Source: Jatrophihabitans sp.
GTDB taxonomy: Bacteria; Actinomycetota; Actinomycetes; Mycobacteriales; Jatrophihabitantaceae
Direction: 5' to 3'
Assembly (NCBI GenBank): GCA_036399055.1
Contig: DASWNX010000026.1
Span: forward strand, 186,001 to 250,000
Length of the DNA: 64,000 nucleotides
Shown here: piece after piece, positions 18,681 through 26,709 of the stretch
Position numbering within the stretch: position 1 is the first letter of the stretch
Layout of the letters: the number at the start of each line of letters is the position of its first letter
Notes under the pieces: generated by a model
Seen by the model: only the letters and a program-made list of their open reading frames with translations
Database searches by the model: none
Told to the model about the DNA's origin: nothing
Position numbers and translations under genes: made by a program

Positions 18681-19667
18681 TCAGGAGCCGGACGCGGTTC
18701 GCAGCTTGTCCAGCAGCGGCTCGGCGACCTTGTCCAGGAACTCCTGCTGGTTCTCATCCCCCACCTGCACCAGGGCGATGTCGGTGTAGCCGGCCTCCCA
18801 GAACGGCCGCGCCGACTCGGCGAGCTCGTCGAGGTCCGGTCCGCAGGCGATCGAGGCGGCCACGTCCTCAGGCCGGACGAACTGGCTGGCGCCCTCGAAG
18901 CCGGCCGGGGTCGGCAGGTCGGCATTGACCGCCCAGCCGCCGACGGACCACCGGAACAACTCATGCGCCCGGGCGATCGCGGCGTCCTTGTCCGGCCCCC
19001 AGCAGATCGGAATCTGACCGATCTTGCGGCTGTCCGGCAGTCCCTCATCGCCGCGGGTCTGATCCCAGCCCCGGATCAGCTCCGGGTCGGGTTCGATACC
19101 GACCATGTGGTCGGCCAGCGGCGCGAACTCCGCGATCGAGCGGACTCCCGACACCGCGATGGCCAGTGGCACCCCGGCGTCGGGGCAGTCCCAGACCTTG
19201 GCCGAGTCCACTCGGAAATACTCCCCGACCCAGGTGGTCAGCTCGCCGGTGTGCAGGGCCCGGATGATCTGGATGGCCTCGGCCAGCATGTCCTGCCGGA
19301 CCGCCGCGACCGGCCAGCCCTCGCCGACCACGTGCTCGTTGAGGTTCTCCCCCGACCCGAGTCCGAGGGTGAACCGGTTGTCCGACAGCAGCCCGAGGGT
19401 GGCGGCCTTCTGCGCGACCACCGCGGGGTGGTAACGCATCGTCGGGCAGGTCACGTAGGTCATCAGGTCGACCCGCTCGGTGGCGTGGGCCACCGCGCCG
19501 AGCACCGACCAGGCGTAGGGCGCGTGGCCCATCGACTCCAGCCAGGGAAAGTAGTGGTCGCTGGAGACCTCGAAGTCGAACCCCGCCCGCTCGGCGGCGA
19601 CCGCGTAGCGCACCAGTTCCTTGGGACCGCTCTGCTCCGTCATCAGGGTGTAGCCGAAACGTGTCAT
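18681..19667 (-). CDS. F420-dependent LLM-class oxidoreductase
   Basis: A 328-residue TIM-barrel protein of the bacterial luciferase-like superfamily, in the branch resembling F420-dependent glucose-6-phosphate dehydrogenase (TIGR03557-like). Landmarks are the N-terminal FGYTLMTEQSGP, FEVSSDHYFPWLESMGHAPYAWSVLGA, TYVTCPTMRYHP, the GLGSGENLNEHVVG cofactor-binding turn, and IAVSGVRS. Such enzymes use coenzyme F420 for hydride transfer to diverse substrates. ATG at 19667 is used because it opens the conserved FGYTL strand. No partner genes are adjacent; fdhA ends the neighbouring operon. Confidence 0.85.
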   Translation of the reverse strand: MTRFGYTLMTEQSGPKELVRYAVAAERAGFDFEVSSDHYFPWLESMGHAPYAWSVLGAVAHATERVDLMTYVTCPTMRYHPAVVAQKAATLGLLSDNRFTLGLGSGENLNEHVVGEGWPVAAVRQDMLAEAIQIIRALHTGELTTWVGEYFRVDSAKVWDCPDAGVPLAIAVSGVRSIAEFAPLADHMVGIEPDPELIRGWDQTRGDEGLPDSRKIGQIPICWGPDKDAAIARAHELFRWSVGGWAVNADLPTPAGFEGASQFVRPEDVAASIACGPDLDELAESARPFWEAGYTDIALVQVGDENQQEFLDKVAEPLLDKLRTASGS

Positions 19668-19774
19668 GAGTCCACTACTACCGAGACGCCCCGGCGATGG
19701 CAACCAGAGCCAGGGCCTTGGAGCGCCTAAAGTGGCTACAATTGAGCACGTTATGTTCGCCACTTGGGGGATCC

Positions 19775-20029
19775 ATGGATGTCGGAATCAAGGAACTGCG
19801 TGACAGCCTGAGCCGGCACCTTGCCGACGTCCGGGCCGGTGGCACGGTGACGATCACCGACCACGGCCGCGCCATCGCCCGAATCGTTCCCGTCGATCGA
19901 CCGAGCCGGCTGGAGCAGCTGATCGCCGAAGGGCGGGTGACCAAGGCCGCCGGCCGAAAGCGCCCTTCTCCCGAACCGCTTCCAGCCACCGGCGCCGTCA
20001 GCGACCTGGTGACCGAGCAGCGACGGTGA
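19775..20029 (+). CDS. Phd/YefM-family antitoxin
   Basis: An 84-residue antitoxin. The N-terminal DNA-binding half, MDVGIKELRDSLSRHLADV, followed by TVTITDHGRAIARIVPV, is the Phd/YefM fold. The C-terminal tail is basic and disordered-looking, as expected of the toxin-neutralising part. ATG at 19775 follows a GGGGG ribosome site. It overlaps the toxin start as GTGA, the classic order of antitoxin first. It probably represses its own promoter. Confidence 0.9.
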   Translation: MDVGIKELRDSLSRHLADVRAGGTVTITDHGRAIARIVPVDRPSRLEQLIAEGRVTKAAGRKRPSPEPLPATGAVSDLVTEQRR

Positions 20030-20454
20030 TCGGCTACCTCGACACGTCCGCCCTCGTTCCGCTACTCATCACCGAACCGAGCAGCGCCTCCTGCCGCAGG
20101 TTCTTCGACGACGCGGACACCGTGGTTTCCAGCCGCCTCGCCTACGTCGAGACAGCCGCGGCTCTGGCACAGGCCCGGCGGCTTGACCGCATCACGACGG
20201 CAACCCACCAAGCGGCCCTGCGGTCCTTGGAGGATCTGTGGGCCCAATTCGACATCGTCGAGGCCGACGAGGCCCTCATTGGTGATGCGGCTGAGCTCGC
20301 TCACCGACACGACCTCCGCGGCCACGACGCGGTCCACTGCGCGTCGGCCCGCCAACTTGACGACGCCGACCTTGTCGCCGCAGCAGGCGACCGGCAGCTT
20401 CTGCATGCTTGGTCGGCTCTCGGCCTCGCCACTTACGACACCACTCAGCGCTGA
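20026..20454 (+). CDS. PIN-domain ribonuclease toxin (VapC-like)
   Basis: A 142-residue PIN-domain protein. The four acidic positions expected for Mg-dependent RNase activity are visible: D in IGYLDTSALV (about residue 6), E in AYVETAAAL, D in GHDAVHCASA and D in AAAGDRQLLHA. GTG at 20026 overlaps the antitoxin stop. Together the two genes form a type II toxin-antitoxin module. The RNA target is unknown. Confidence 0.9.
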   Translation: MIGYLDTSALVPLLITEPSSASCRRFFDDADTVVSSRLAYVETAAALAQARRLDRITTATHQAALRSLEDLWAQFDIVEADEALIGDAAELAHRHDLRGHDAVHCASARQLDDADLVAAAGDRQLLHAWSALGLATYDTTQR

Positions 20455-20546
20455 GCGAACGCGCTCATTCCGGCTGCGAGGACTCCCAGCCCGCTGATCA
20501 GGACGGCAGGCCGCCGATCAGGGACGGCAGGCCAGACCTAGGGCGG

Positions 20547-21629
20547 TCAGGCGCTGGCGGAGGTGCTGCCCGCGTGACCGGCGAAGCCGGTAGGCAGTTC
20601 AGCCACCGCGTCGGCGGGGTCCAGCGCCGCCGAGTGCCCGGGCACGCTCAGCACGTCGTCGCCGGACAGGCCGCGCTTGACGATGGCCAGGGCGATCGGC
20701 CCGAGCTCGTGGTGCTGCACCGCGGTGCCGACGAAGCCCACCGTCCGGCCGTCGCGCTCGACCGGGCTACCGGGCGTCGGCAGCTGCTCGGAGTCCCCGG
20801 ACAGGTGCAGCAGCACCAGCCGGCGCGGTGGCTTGCCCAGGTTCTGCACCCGGGCCACCGTCTCCTGGCCGCGGTAGCAGCCCTTGTCCAGGTGCACCGC
20901 CGAGCCGATCCAGCCCGCCTCGTGGGCCAGCGTGCGGTGGTCGGTGTCGATGCCCAGCCGGGGCTGGCGGTGCTCGACCCGCAGGGCCTCGGCGGCCCAG
21001 CTGCCGGTCGGGTGCGCCCCGGCGTCGCGGAGCCGGGCGGCGATCGCGGGCAGCTCGGCCCGGTCAAGGATCAGGTCCACCGGGCCGCCGGCCGTCAGCG
21101 CCGGGCGCATGAAGCCCTTGCCCGGCAAGGCGAGGGCCCTGGTGTCGGGAACCGGCAGTCCGGCCCGCTCGAGCACCTGCGCGAGGTCAGGCCCGAAAAG
21201 CGACAGCACCGCGTACTCGGCGGTGACCACGGCCGGCTCCACCCGCTTCATGAATCGCATCTTGAGCAGGTAGCCGAGCACCTCGTCGGCGGCGTGCGGC
21301 TCGGTGTCGATCCAGACCTGGTCGCCGAGCTCGGTGAGCTGCCAGTGCTGCTCGACGTGGCCGTTGGGTGAGAGCACCAGCGCCTGGGTGGAGTCGCCGT
21401 CGGTCAGCGCGCTCAGGTGCTGGGAGCAGATCGCGTGCAGCCAGCCCAGCCGGTCCGGCCCGGGCACGACCAGCACGTCGCGGTGCGAGCGGTCGATCAG
21501 GCCGGCGCCGGCCGCCGCCCGGCGCTGCTCGCCGAGCGGGTCGCCGTAGTGCCAGGCGGTCCCGGCGTCAGGGCCGCCGGCTTCGACGGCGCCGGGCCAG
21601 TCCAGCAGGGGTGAGCGGTAGTCGGTCAT
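20547..21629 (-). CDS. ygfZ: YgfZ/GcvT-like tetrahydrofolate-binding Fe-S maturation protein
   Basis: A 360-residue GcvT-fold protein with the YgfZ signature KGCYRGQETVAR near residue 235, which contains the essential Cys. YgfZ proteins use folate and help build or repair certain iron-sulfur enzymes. The N-terminal part (GDPLGEQRRAA...LIDRSHRDVLVVPGPDRLGWLHAI) is the usual folate-binding fold. ATG overlaps the stop of the upstream Fur-family gene as ATGA, so the two are co-translated. Confidence 0.9.
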   Translation of the reverse strand: MTDYRSPLLDWPGAVEAGGPDAGTAWHYGDPLGEQRRAAAGAGLIDRSHRDVLVVPGPDRLGWLHAICSQHLSALTDGDSTQALVLSPNGHVEQHWQLTELGDQVWIDTEPHAADEVLGYLLKMRFMKRVEPAVVTAEYAVLSLFGPDLAQVLERAGLPVPDTRALALPGKGFMRPALTAGGPVDLILDRAELPAIAARLRDAGAHPTGSWAAEALRVEHRQPRLGIDTDHRTLAHEAGWIGSAVHLDKGCYRGQETVARVQNLGKPPRRLVLLHLSGDSEQLPTPGSPVERDGRTVGFVGTAVQHHELGPIALAIVKRGLSGDDVLSVPGHSAALDPADAVAELPTGFAGHAGSTSASA

Positions 21630-22075
21630 GGGGTCCCTCCGGCAGTGCGGGCAGTGCGGGCGGCGCAGTCGGCGCAGGCTCCGAATACGGTGAAGTGCGA
21701 GCGGTCGAGCACGAACCCGCGCTCGGCCAGCAGCCGGGCGGCCAGGTCGTCGGCCAGCCCCGCTGGGACGTCGACCACGGACGAGCAGTGGTGGCAGACC
21801 ACGTGCACGTGGTCGTCGCCGGCGAGCCGGTAGGACGGCGCTCCGTGCCCGAGGTGGGTGTGGGCCAGCATGCCGATCTGCTCAAGGACTTCCAGCGTCC
21901 GGTACACCGTGGTCAGGTCGACCTCAGGCACCGCCTCGGCCACCTGGTCAGGAGTGGCATGCACCAGACGAGTCACGGCAGCCATAACGCGCTCACGTTG
22001 CGGGGTCATCCGCAGCCCGCGTTCGCGGAGCCGGCCGGCCAGCGAGTCAGGCGGCGCGGGATGCTGGTGGGCCAT
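21626..22075 (-). CDS. Fur-family metalloregulator
   Basis: A 149-residue ferric-uptake-regulator family repressor. The winged helix lies at about residues 15-80 (RMTPQRERVMAAV, then DLTTVYRTLEVLEQIGML). The dimerisation domain holds the metal-binding HVHVVCHHC segment, and a second CxxC (CADC) near the C-terminus would complete a structural Zn site. Subtype (Fur, Zur or other) cannot be assigned safely. It is coupled to ygfZ and is divergent from the small transcript at 22153-22290. Confidence 0.9.
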   Translation of the reverse strand: MAHQHPAPPDSLAGRLRERGLRMTPQRERVMAAVTRLVHATPDQVAEAVPEVDLTTVYRTLEVLEQIGMLAHTHLGHGAPSYRLAGDDHVHVVCHHCSSVVDVPAGLADDLAARLLAERGFVLDRSHFTVFGACADCAARTARTAGGTP

Positions 22076-22152
22076 GATCGGTCCATGGTATGGCCGCCTG
22101 GCAAAAAGAGTGGCCGGATCTGGCGTCGCGAAGTATCTTTGTGGACGTATTG

Positions 22153-22211
22153 GAAAGGAGGTGGTCCAGAACTTGATGCGCTCTCGGACACCTAAGGAGG
22201 TCGCCGGCTAG
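22153..22211 (+). ncRNA. Small plus-strand transcript with near-perfect anti-SD complement and an 11-codon ORF
   Basis: GAAAGGAGGTGGTCC (22153-22167) matches the complement of the 16S rRNA 3' end at 14 of 15 positions. It is followed by a tiny frame at 22176-22211 encoding MRSRTPKEVAG, or 12 codons from the TTG at 22173. A second AAGGAGG lies inside that frame (22194-22200). A structured terminator follows at 22226-22290. The segment is divergent from the Fur-family gene and antisense to nothing coding. It may be a small-protein gene, a leader peptide without a downstream gene, or an RNA that presents an anti-SD-binding sequence. I recall similar short ORFs ending in KEVAG in other actinobacteria but cannot verify this. 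Confidence 0.45.
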
Positions 22212-22225
22212 TCCGGTGACCTTCT

Positions 22226-22290
22226 GAAACCCCGAGTCGCCGGGCTTGTCCGACCGGCAGCAGGTTCACGGTGAACCGGCTCGGGGTTTT
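22226..22290 (+). terminator. Structured intrinsic terminator
   Basis: AAACCCCGAG (22227-22236) pairs with CTCGGGGTTT (22280-22289). The enclosed loop carries a second perfect hairpin, GGTTCAC-G-GTGAACC (22263-22277). A short T run follows on plus. It would end the small plus-strand transcript and can also act for the minus-strand nitrobindin gene. Confidence 0.65.
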
Positions 22291-22308
22291 CACATTTCCG
22301 CAGGCAGG

Positions 22309-22902
22309 TCAGTCGCGGGTCAGGGCTGCGTTGAGGTGCGGCCGGTAGTCCCCTTGGGTCAACGCCAACTCCTGGACATACACCAGCTGCTCGCCGCTGA
22401 GCGCGTACAGCCGGCGCTCGCCTGCGACCTGCTTGGCCGACGGGGTGAATCCCACGCCGGCGGTGGCAAGTTCCCAACGCGAGTCGCCGGCCACCCCGGT
22501 GAACACCTCGATGATGCCCACCACGCTCGCCAGCACCAGCTCCAACTCGTCCTGGGCGGCGCCCATCCGCAGGAAGCCGCTCTCGCGGAACGCCGGCCGA
22601 AGCACTGAGCCGTCCGGGTTGAGCAGCCAGGCACGCGACTCATAAGCCAGGAAGGGCCGCCCGTCGTGGGCGAAGCTCAGGCGCTGGGCGTACCGGAACT
22701 CCTCCCCGGTGACCGGCTTGGCGCCGCTGCCGAAACCCGACCAGCGCCCGACCAGCCCCAGCACCGCCAGCAGCGCCGGATTGATCTCAGGCCCGGCTCG
22801 CAGGTCGGTGGTGTCGCCAGGCTCGGGCACGACAGGCCCGGGCCCAGCGGGCTCGGAGCCCTGCGGTGAGCCGGCGACCGCCGGCGGGAAGAGCTCGGAC
22901 AC
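22309..22902 (-). CDS. Nitrobindin-like heme protein (FABP family, DUF1794)
   Basis: A 197-residue protein with a disordered Pro/Gly-rich N-terminus and a ten-stranded beta-barrel domain. The family GxWxGxG motif appears as GRWSGFGSG near residue 52, and the conserved C-terminal heme-ligand His lies in DYRPHLNAAL. Nitrobindins bind ferric heme and isomerise peroxynitrite. The GTG start at 22902 follows directly after the stop of the 32-residue membrane peptide gene, so the two are co-translated. Confidence 0.88.
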   Translation of the reverse strand: MSELFPPAVAGSPQGSEPAGPGPVVPEPGDTTDLRAGPEINPALLAVLGLVGRWSGFGSGAKPVTGEEFRYAQRLSFAHDGRPFLAYESRAWLLNPDGSVLRPAFRESGFLRMGAAQDELELVLASVVGIIEVFTGVAGDSRWELATAGVGFTPSAKQVAGERRLYALSGEQLVYVQELALTQGDYRPHLNAALTRD

Positions 22903-23001
22903 CTACTGCTGGCCCGCGAACAGCTTGCCCACGATGAGGGCAGCCATACCGGCGATCGCCAGGAACGACACGATGAGCAGGATGATGAAAAACGACTCCA
23001 T
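22903..23001 (-). CDS. 32-residue single-span membrane miniprotein
   Basis: A 32-codon gene. Residues about 3-25 form one continuous hydrophobic helix (FFIILLIVSFLAIAGMAAL), followed by a short charged tail VGKLFAGQQ. It is too short for ordinary gene calling. ATG at 23001 precedes it, and its TAG abuts the GTG of nitrobindin, so expression is tied to that gene. I do not recognise a named family. It is divergent from the dsrE-like gene, with only 18 bp between starts. Confidence 0.65.
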   Translation of the reverse strand: MESFFIILLIVSFLAIAGMAALIVGKLFAGQQ

Positions 23002-23019
23002 GAGCAGAGGATAGTCGCT

Positions 23020-23406
23020 GTGGACACACCCTCCCGTACGCCGATCATGCCCACCCTGGTCATCAAGTGCACCGCCGCGGCCGAGGACGCCGAGCGGTGC
23101 GCGCAGGCCTTCACCGTCGCTGCCACCGCGACGGCCGCCGGCGCCGCCGTCTCGCTGTGGCTGACCGGTGACGCCGCCTGGTTCGGGCTTCCCGGCCGGG
23201 CCGAGAGCTTCGTGCTGCCGCACTCGGCGCCGCTGGCGCAGCTGCGCGACGCGGTGCTCGAGCTGGGCACGCTGACGGTGTGCACGCAGTGCGCCCAGCG
23301 ACGAGCCATCACGTCAGAGCAGCTCATCCCCGGCGTCCGGATCGCCGGGGCGGCGACCTTCGTCGATGAGATCCTTCAGCCCGACGCCCGAGCGCTGGTC
23401 TACTGA
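23020..23406 (+). CDS. DsrE/DsrF-like sulfur-relay family protein
   Basis: A 128-residue alpha/beta protein of the DsrE-like fold: TLVIKCTAAAEDAERCAQAFTVA at the N-terminus, a central VSLWLTGDAAWF strand-turn, and a Cys pair in TVCTQCAQRRAI that could carry persulfide. GTG at 23020 is used; ATG at 23047 would shorten it by nine residues. Genes of this type near a Fur regulator and a rhodanese are common in actinobacteria. Its exact function is unknown. Confidence 0.78.
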   Translation: MDTPSRTPIMPTLVIKCTAAAEDAERCAQAFTVAATATAAGAAVSLWLTGDAAWFGLPGRAESFVLPHSAPLAQLRDAVLELGTLTVCTQCAQRRAITSEQLIPGVRIAGAATFVDEILQPDARALVY

Positions 23407-23453
23407 GCGTGCCCTGAACCTGTTGCCCTGAACCTGTTGCCCTGAACTGTTGT

Positions 23454-23502
23454 GCGGCCCGAATCCGCGCTGGCTGACGATCGGCGCGCGGATTCGGGCC
23501 GC
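23454..23502. terminator. Bidirectional hairpin between convergent genes
   Basis: A perfect 17-bp inverted repeat, GCGGCCCGAATCCGCGC (23454-23470) and its complement (23486-23502), with a 15-nt loop. It lies between the convergent dsrE-like and DUF1416 genes. There is no T-tract, as is usual for high-GC terminators. Just upstream (23412-23450) CCCTGAACCTGTTG is repeated about 2.5 times. Confidence 0.7.
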
Positions 23503-23514
23503 CACAATGCCCAA

Positions 23515-23550
23515 CGGCTAGGACAGGACGAGCGGCTAGGACAGGACGAG
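23515..23550. repeat. 18-bp tandem duplication over the DUF1416 stop codon
   Basis: CGGCTAGGACAGGACGAG occurs twice head-to-tail (23515-23532 and 23533-23550). The right-hand copy contains the functional TAG of the DUF1416 gene and the left copy is an untranslated duplicate. Confidence 0.8.
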
Positions 23551-23835
23551 CGAGGCCTCCACCAGGCCGGGCGCCGGCGCGCTGACCGGCTGGCGCACCG
23601 AACCGGAGTTGTGCAGCACCGACAACGTCCACTCACCCGGCGCGGCGAAGAACCGGTAGTCCCCGGTGGCCGAGGTCAGCACCTCCGCGGTGAACTCACC
23701 AGTGGAGTCCAGCAGCCGGACGTAGGCCCCCGGCACCGGCGCCTCGTCCTTGGAGACCGTCCCGTAGATCACGGTCTCCTTGGCGAGGTCGACGTGCGCC
23801 GGCAAGGTGGGGGTCTGGGCAGGTGCTCCGCACAT
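23536..23835 (-). CDS. DUF1416 protein
   Basis: A 99-residue actinobacterial protein of the DUF1416 family, recognised by the start MCGAPAQ and a transthyretin/CNA-B-like beta-sandwich (IYGTVSKDEAPVPGAYVRLLD, TGDYRFFAAPGEWTLSVL). In actinobacteria it routinely follows the thiosulfate sulfurtransferase gene, as here (87 bp downstream). The conserved Cys2 could matter for sulfur transfer, but its function is not established. Confidence 0.88.
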   Translation of the reverse strand: MCGAPAQTPTLPAHVDLAKETVIYGTVSKDEAPVPGAYVRLLDSTGEFTAEVLTSATGDYRFFAAPGEWTLSVLHNSGSVRQPVSAPAPGLVEASLVLS

Positions 23836-23922
23836 CAGTAGTTCACTTCCTCTTCGCGCGAGCGCTCATCGGCCGCTCGCTCCGGTCCTCGCTCGCTGAC
23901 GCTCGCTGCGATCCTCACGCGC

Positions 23923-24756
23923 TCAGGCTCCCTTTTCGATCGGGACGCCGATCAGCGAGCCGTACTCGGTCCACGAGCCGTCGTAGTTCTTGACGTTGGA
24001 GTGCCCCAGCAGCTCGTGCAGCACGAACCAGGTGTGGCTGGAGCGCTCACCGATGCGGCAGTAGGCGATGGTGTCCTTGCCGGTGTCCAGCCCAGCGTCG
24101 GCGTAGAGCTTGGCCAGCTCCTCGTCGGACTTGAAGGTGCCGTCCTCGTTGGCAGCCTTCGACCACGGCACGTTCACCGCGGTCGGGATGTGGCCACCGC
24201 GCTGGGACTGCTCCTGCGGCAGGTGGGCCGGGGCCAGCAGCTTGCCGGAGAACTCGTCGGGCGAGCGGACGTCCACCAGGTTCTTGGCGCCGATCGCGGC
24301 GATCGTCTCGTCACGGAACGCCCGGATGGACAGGTCCTGGTCCTGGGCGCGGTACTCGGTGGCCGGACGCGACACCGCGTCCTTGGACAGCTCGCGGCCC
24401 TCCAGCTCCCACTTCTTGCGACCGCCGTCGAGCAGCTTGACGTCGTTGTGGCCGTACAGCTTGAAGTACCAGTACGCGTAGGCGGCGAACCAGTTGTTGT
24501 TGCCGCCGTACAGCACGACGGTGTCGTCGTTGCTGATGCCCTTGGCCGACAGCAGCGCCTCGAAGGCCGACTTGTCGACGAAGTCGCGGCGGAGCGGGTC
24601 CTGCAGGTCCTGCTTCCAGTCCAGCTTGACGGCACCCTCGAGGTGCCCACCGTCGTAGGCGGCGGTGTCCTCGTCGACCTCGACGATCACCACGCCCGGA
24701 GTGTTGAGGTTCTGCTCGACCCAGTCGGCCGAGACGAGCGCTTCGGAGCGGCTCAT
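23923..24756 (-). CDS. sseA: Thiosulfate/3-mercaptopyruvate sulfurtransferase (tandem rhodanese)
   Basis: A 277-residue protein with two rhodanese domains. The N-terminal domain is catalytically silent: DTVVLYGGNNNWFAAY occupies the loop position. The C-terminal one has the active Cys in AYCRIGERSSHTWF near residue 232, the CRxGxRS/T signature of actinobacterial CysA/SseA enzymes. It transfers sulfane sulfur to acceptors such as cyanide or thiols. ATG at 24756 follows a GGAGAACC ribosome site. A Cys-containing leader peptide lies 133 bp upstream, suggesting cysteine-responsive control. Confidence 0.92.
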   Translation of the reverse strand: MSRSEALVSADWVEQNLNTPGVVIVEVDEDTAAYDGGHLEGAVKLDWKQDLQDPLRRDFVDKSAFEALLSAKGISNDDTVVLYGGNNNWFAAYAYWYFKLYGHNDVKLLDGGRKKWELEGRELSKDAVSRPATEYRAQDQDLSIRAFRDETIAAIGAKNLVDVRSPDEFSGKLLAPAHLPQEQSQRGGHIPTAVNVPWSKAANEDGTFKSDEELAKLYADAGLDTGKDTIAYCRIGERSSHTWFVLHELLGHSNVKNYDGSWTEYGSLIGVPIEKGA

Positions 24757-24889
24757 GAGATGGTTCTCCTTGATCGGTGTGGGAAGGCGTAGGACGAAAG
24801 CGGCGCGGCGGCGGGGTGGCGAAAGAGCGCTTGCCGCACGCGGCGAGGGGTGGGGCAGTCCCCGGCTGAGGCCGGTCTGGGCTACCCGA

Positions 24890-24964
24890 TCAGAAGAGGG
24901 GACACAGCGCGCTGCCGACGCGGCACAGATCCACAGCGCGTCGGGAGGTGAGCAACTGACCCAT
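24890..24964 (-). CDS. Cys-containing leader peptide upstream of the sulfurtransferase
   Basis: A 24-codon ORF whose core RRAVDLCRVGSALC has the RRxVDLCRVxxxLC pattern of actinobacterial leader peptides found ahead of sulfur-metabolism genes. It has two Cys codons near its end. Ribosome stalling at Cys codons when charged tRNA-Cys is scarce could alter folding of the 133-nt G/C-rich spacer (24757-24889) and raise expression of the sulfurtransferase and DUF1416. The ribosome site is weak (GGAACC). The pattern match is from memory; the mechanism is inferred. Confidence 0.65.
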   Translation of the reverse strand: MGQLLTSRRAVDLCRVGSALCPLF

Positions 24965-25017
24965 AGTGGTTCCAAGACTAGCCACCTCAGCGAAGGCGGC
25001 CAAGTGCGCGGTCGATG

Positions 25018-25887
25018 TCAGCCCGACACCGCGTTGACCAGGACGTAGGCGCCCGGCGTGCTCAGCGCCACGGTCATCAGGACCGCGGCCACCGGACGCA
25101 GCCGGACAGCAGGGCTGGCAGGCCCGGCCGTCCCTGCCGGAGCGAGGCTGGAATGCACCCCGCTGAACGACGCCGCGATGGACAGCAGGCACGCCACCGC
25201 GGCGATCGCGGCGCCGACGAAAGCGGCCCGGCCGCCGGCGAGGTCGATCACCCGGTGCAGGCTGAGCAGCCCGACCGCGGCGCCGACCAGCACCCCGACG
25301 ACCAGGGCGGGCAGCCCACGGGCGACCGCGGGGTCGAACCGGGGCGCCGGAAAGACCGCGTCGGTGAAGTGACTGGCCACCAGGCCGGCGGTGATCACGC
25401 CGAGCGCCGCCGGCGCCAGGATGTCGCCGTTGCCCTGCCTGCGCAGCACGATCAGACCGGCCAGGGCGACGAGGGCCACCAGCAGCACGGTGATGTCGGC
25501 CAGTGACTCCAGCACCCGGGTGCGCACCACACCTCTGGCGAGCTGGTGCAGGAACAGCAGCGGAACGGCCAATCCCAGCACTCCCAGCACCGGCGAGTAG
25601 CCGCTGTCGGGCCAGTGCATGATCGCGGCGTCGGCGCCGGCGGCCGCCAGCGCCGCCAGCGCCAGCCCGCCCTTGCGGCCGGGCACCGCGGTGCCGAACA
25701 GCCAGCTGAGCGCCAGCGACAGCTGCACCAGGCAGATCGCGACCAGCAGGCCCACGACGCCGAGGTAGGACCCGGCGGCCAGCGCGCCGCCGGCCAGCGC
25801 GGTGAGCACCGCCAACTGGATCTGCACAGCGGCAGCCGCGGCCGGCGCCGGCGAGGTGTCGGTTGGCGTGGAGGTGTCCGAGGTCAC
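25018..25887 (-). CDS. Polytopic membrane protein of unknown function
   Basis: A 289-residue integral membrane protein with about eight hydrophobic segments. After an Ala/Thr/Pro-rich cytoplasmic N-terminus come helices such as LAVLTALAGGALAAGSYLGV and VGLLVAICLVQLSLALSWLF. I recognise no functional motif. GTG at 25887 overlaps the stop of the alpha/beta-hydrolase gene as GTGA, so the two are co-translated. The long N-terminal open frame above this start is a shadow of the hydrolase. Confidence 0.75.
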   Translation of the reverse strand: MTSDTSTPTDTSPAPAAAAAVQIQLAVLTALAGGALAAGSYLGVVGLLVAICLVQLSLALSWLFGTAVPGRKGGLALAALAAAGADAAIMHWPDSGYSPVLGVLGLAVPLLFLHQLARGVVRTRVLESLADITVLLVALVALAGLIVLRRQGNGDILAPAALGVITAGLVASHFTDAVFPAPRFDPAVARGLPALVVGVLVGAAVGLLSLHRVIDLAGGRAAFVGAAIAAVACLLSIAASFSGVHSSLAPAGTAGPASPAVRLRPVAAVLMTVALSTPGAYVLVNAVSG

Positions 25888-26660
25888 CGGCTCATGGTCG
25901 CAGACGGCCCGACCGTTCGGCGGGCCCAGCCGTGGATGCGCTCCACCAGCTGCGCGGTCATGGCGTTCTCGGCGTGTCCCATGCCGGGTTCGATCCACAG
26001 CTGCGAGCGCGACGCCGCGGCGGCCAGCATCCGGGCGTGCTCGATGCCGAAGTACGGGTCGGCGTCGCCGTGCACCACCAGCAGCGGCACGGTCACCGAG
26101 GCCGCCAGCTCCACCGGCGAGGCCGGCAGCTCGTCCCAGCCGCCGCCCACCCGGGTCCGAAACGCCCGGTGCAGCACCAGCCGGCCCAGCCGGGTCTCGA
26201 CGCCGAAGTGCAGCCGGCGCATCGGGTCGGTGCCGCGCTCGTACCACCGTCCGGGGCCGCTGACCGCCACCACGGCCTCGGGGTCACCGCCCAGGCCCGC
26301 GTGCCGGATCACGATCGAGGCCCCCATCGAGAACCCGAGTGTGACCACGGGCACATCGGGGCGCCTAGCGCGTAGCCAGCCCACCCCGGCCTCGACGTCG
26401 GCGACCTCGTGCACGCCGATCGTGGACATGCCTTCCGAGGCTCCGTGCCCCCTGAAATTCAGCACCAGCACCGAGCCGCCCAGCTCCTGCAACCGCTCGG
26501 CGATCGAGACCACCTCAGGCGTGCGGGAGGACCCGGTGAAGCCATGGCCGAGCAGGTAGGCAGGGGCGCCGGCGCCGCCGGAAACATCTGCGTAATAGTC
26601 AGCCGATAGAACGATGTCGTCCGCTGTCCGAAGGCGCACAGGTTCCGGACCCCTCATCAT
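25884..26660 (-). CDS. Alpha/beta-hydrolase
   Basis: A 258-residue serine hydrolase fold. The oxyanion strand-turn is [19 protein letters not shown] follows, and the nucleophile elbow is GFSMGAS (about residues 107-113). The acid lies in [10 protein letters not shown] and the catalytic His in GMGHAEN near the C-terminus, so the triad is complete. It resembles serine aminopeptidase S33/esterase proteins. The start is ATG at 26660, or the next ATG at 26657. It is divergent from glnR with about 50 bp between. Confidence 0.85.
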   Translation of the reverse strand: MMRGPEPVRLRTADDIVLSADYYADVSGGAGAPAYLLGHGFTGSSRTPEVVSIAERLQELGGSVLVLNFRGHGASEGMSTIGVHEVADVEAGVGWLRARRPDVPVVTLGFSMGASIVIRHAGLGGDPEAVVAVSGPGRWYERGTDPMRRLHFGVETRLGRLVLHRAFRTRVGGGWDELPASPVELAASVTVPLLVVHGDADPYFGIEHARMLAAAASRSQLWIEPGMGHAENAMTAQLVERIHGWARRTVGPSATMSR

Positions 26661-26709
26661 GGGAGCATTGTTCCCGTTGTACCCACTACCGGCCCAGCCG
26701 GGAGGCGTC

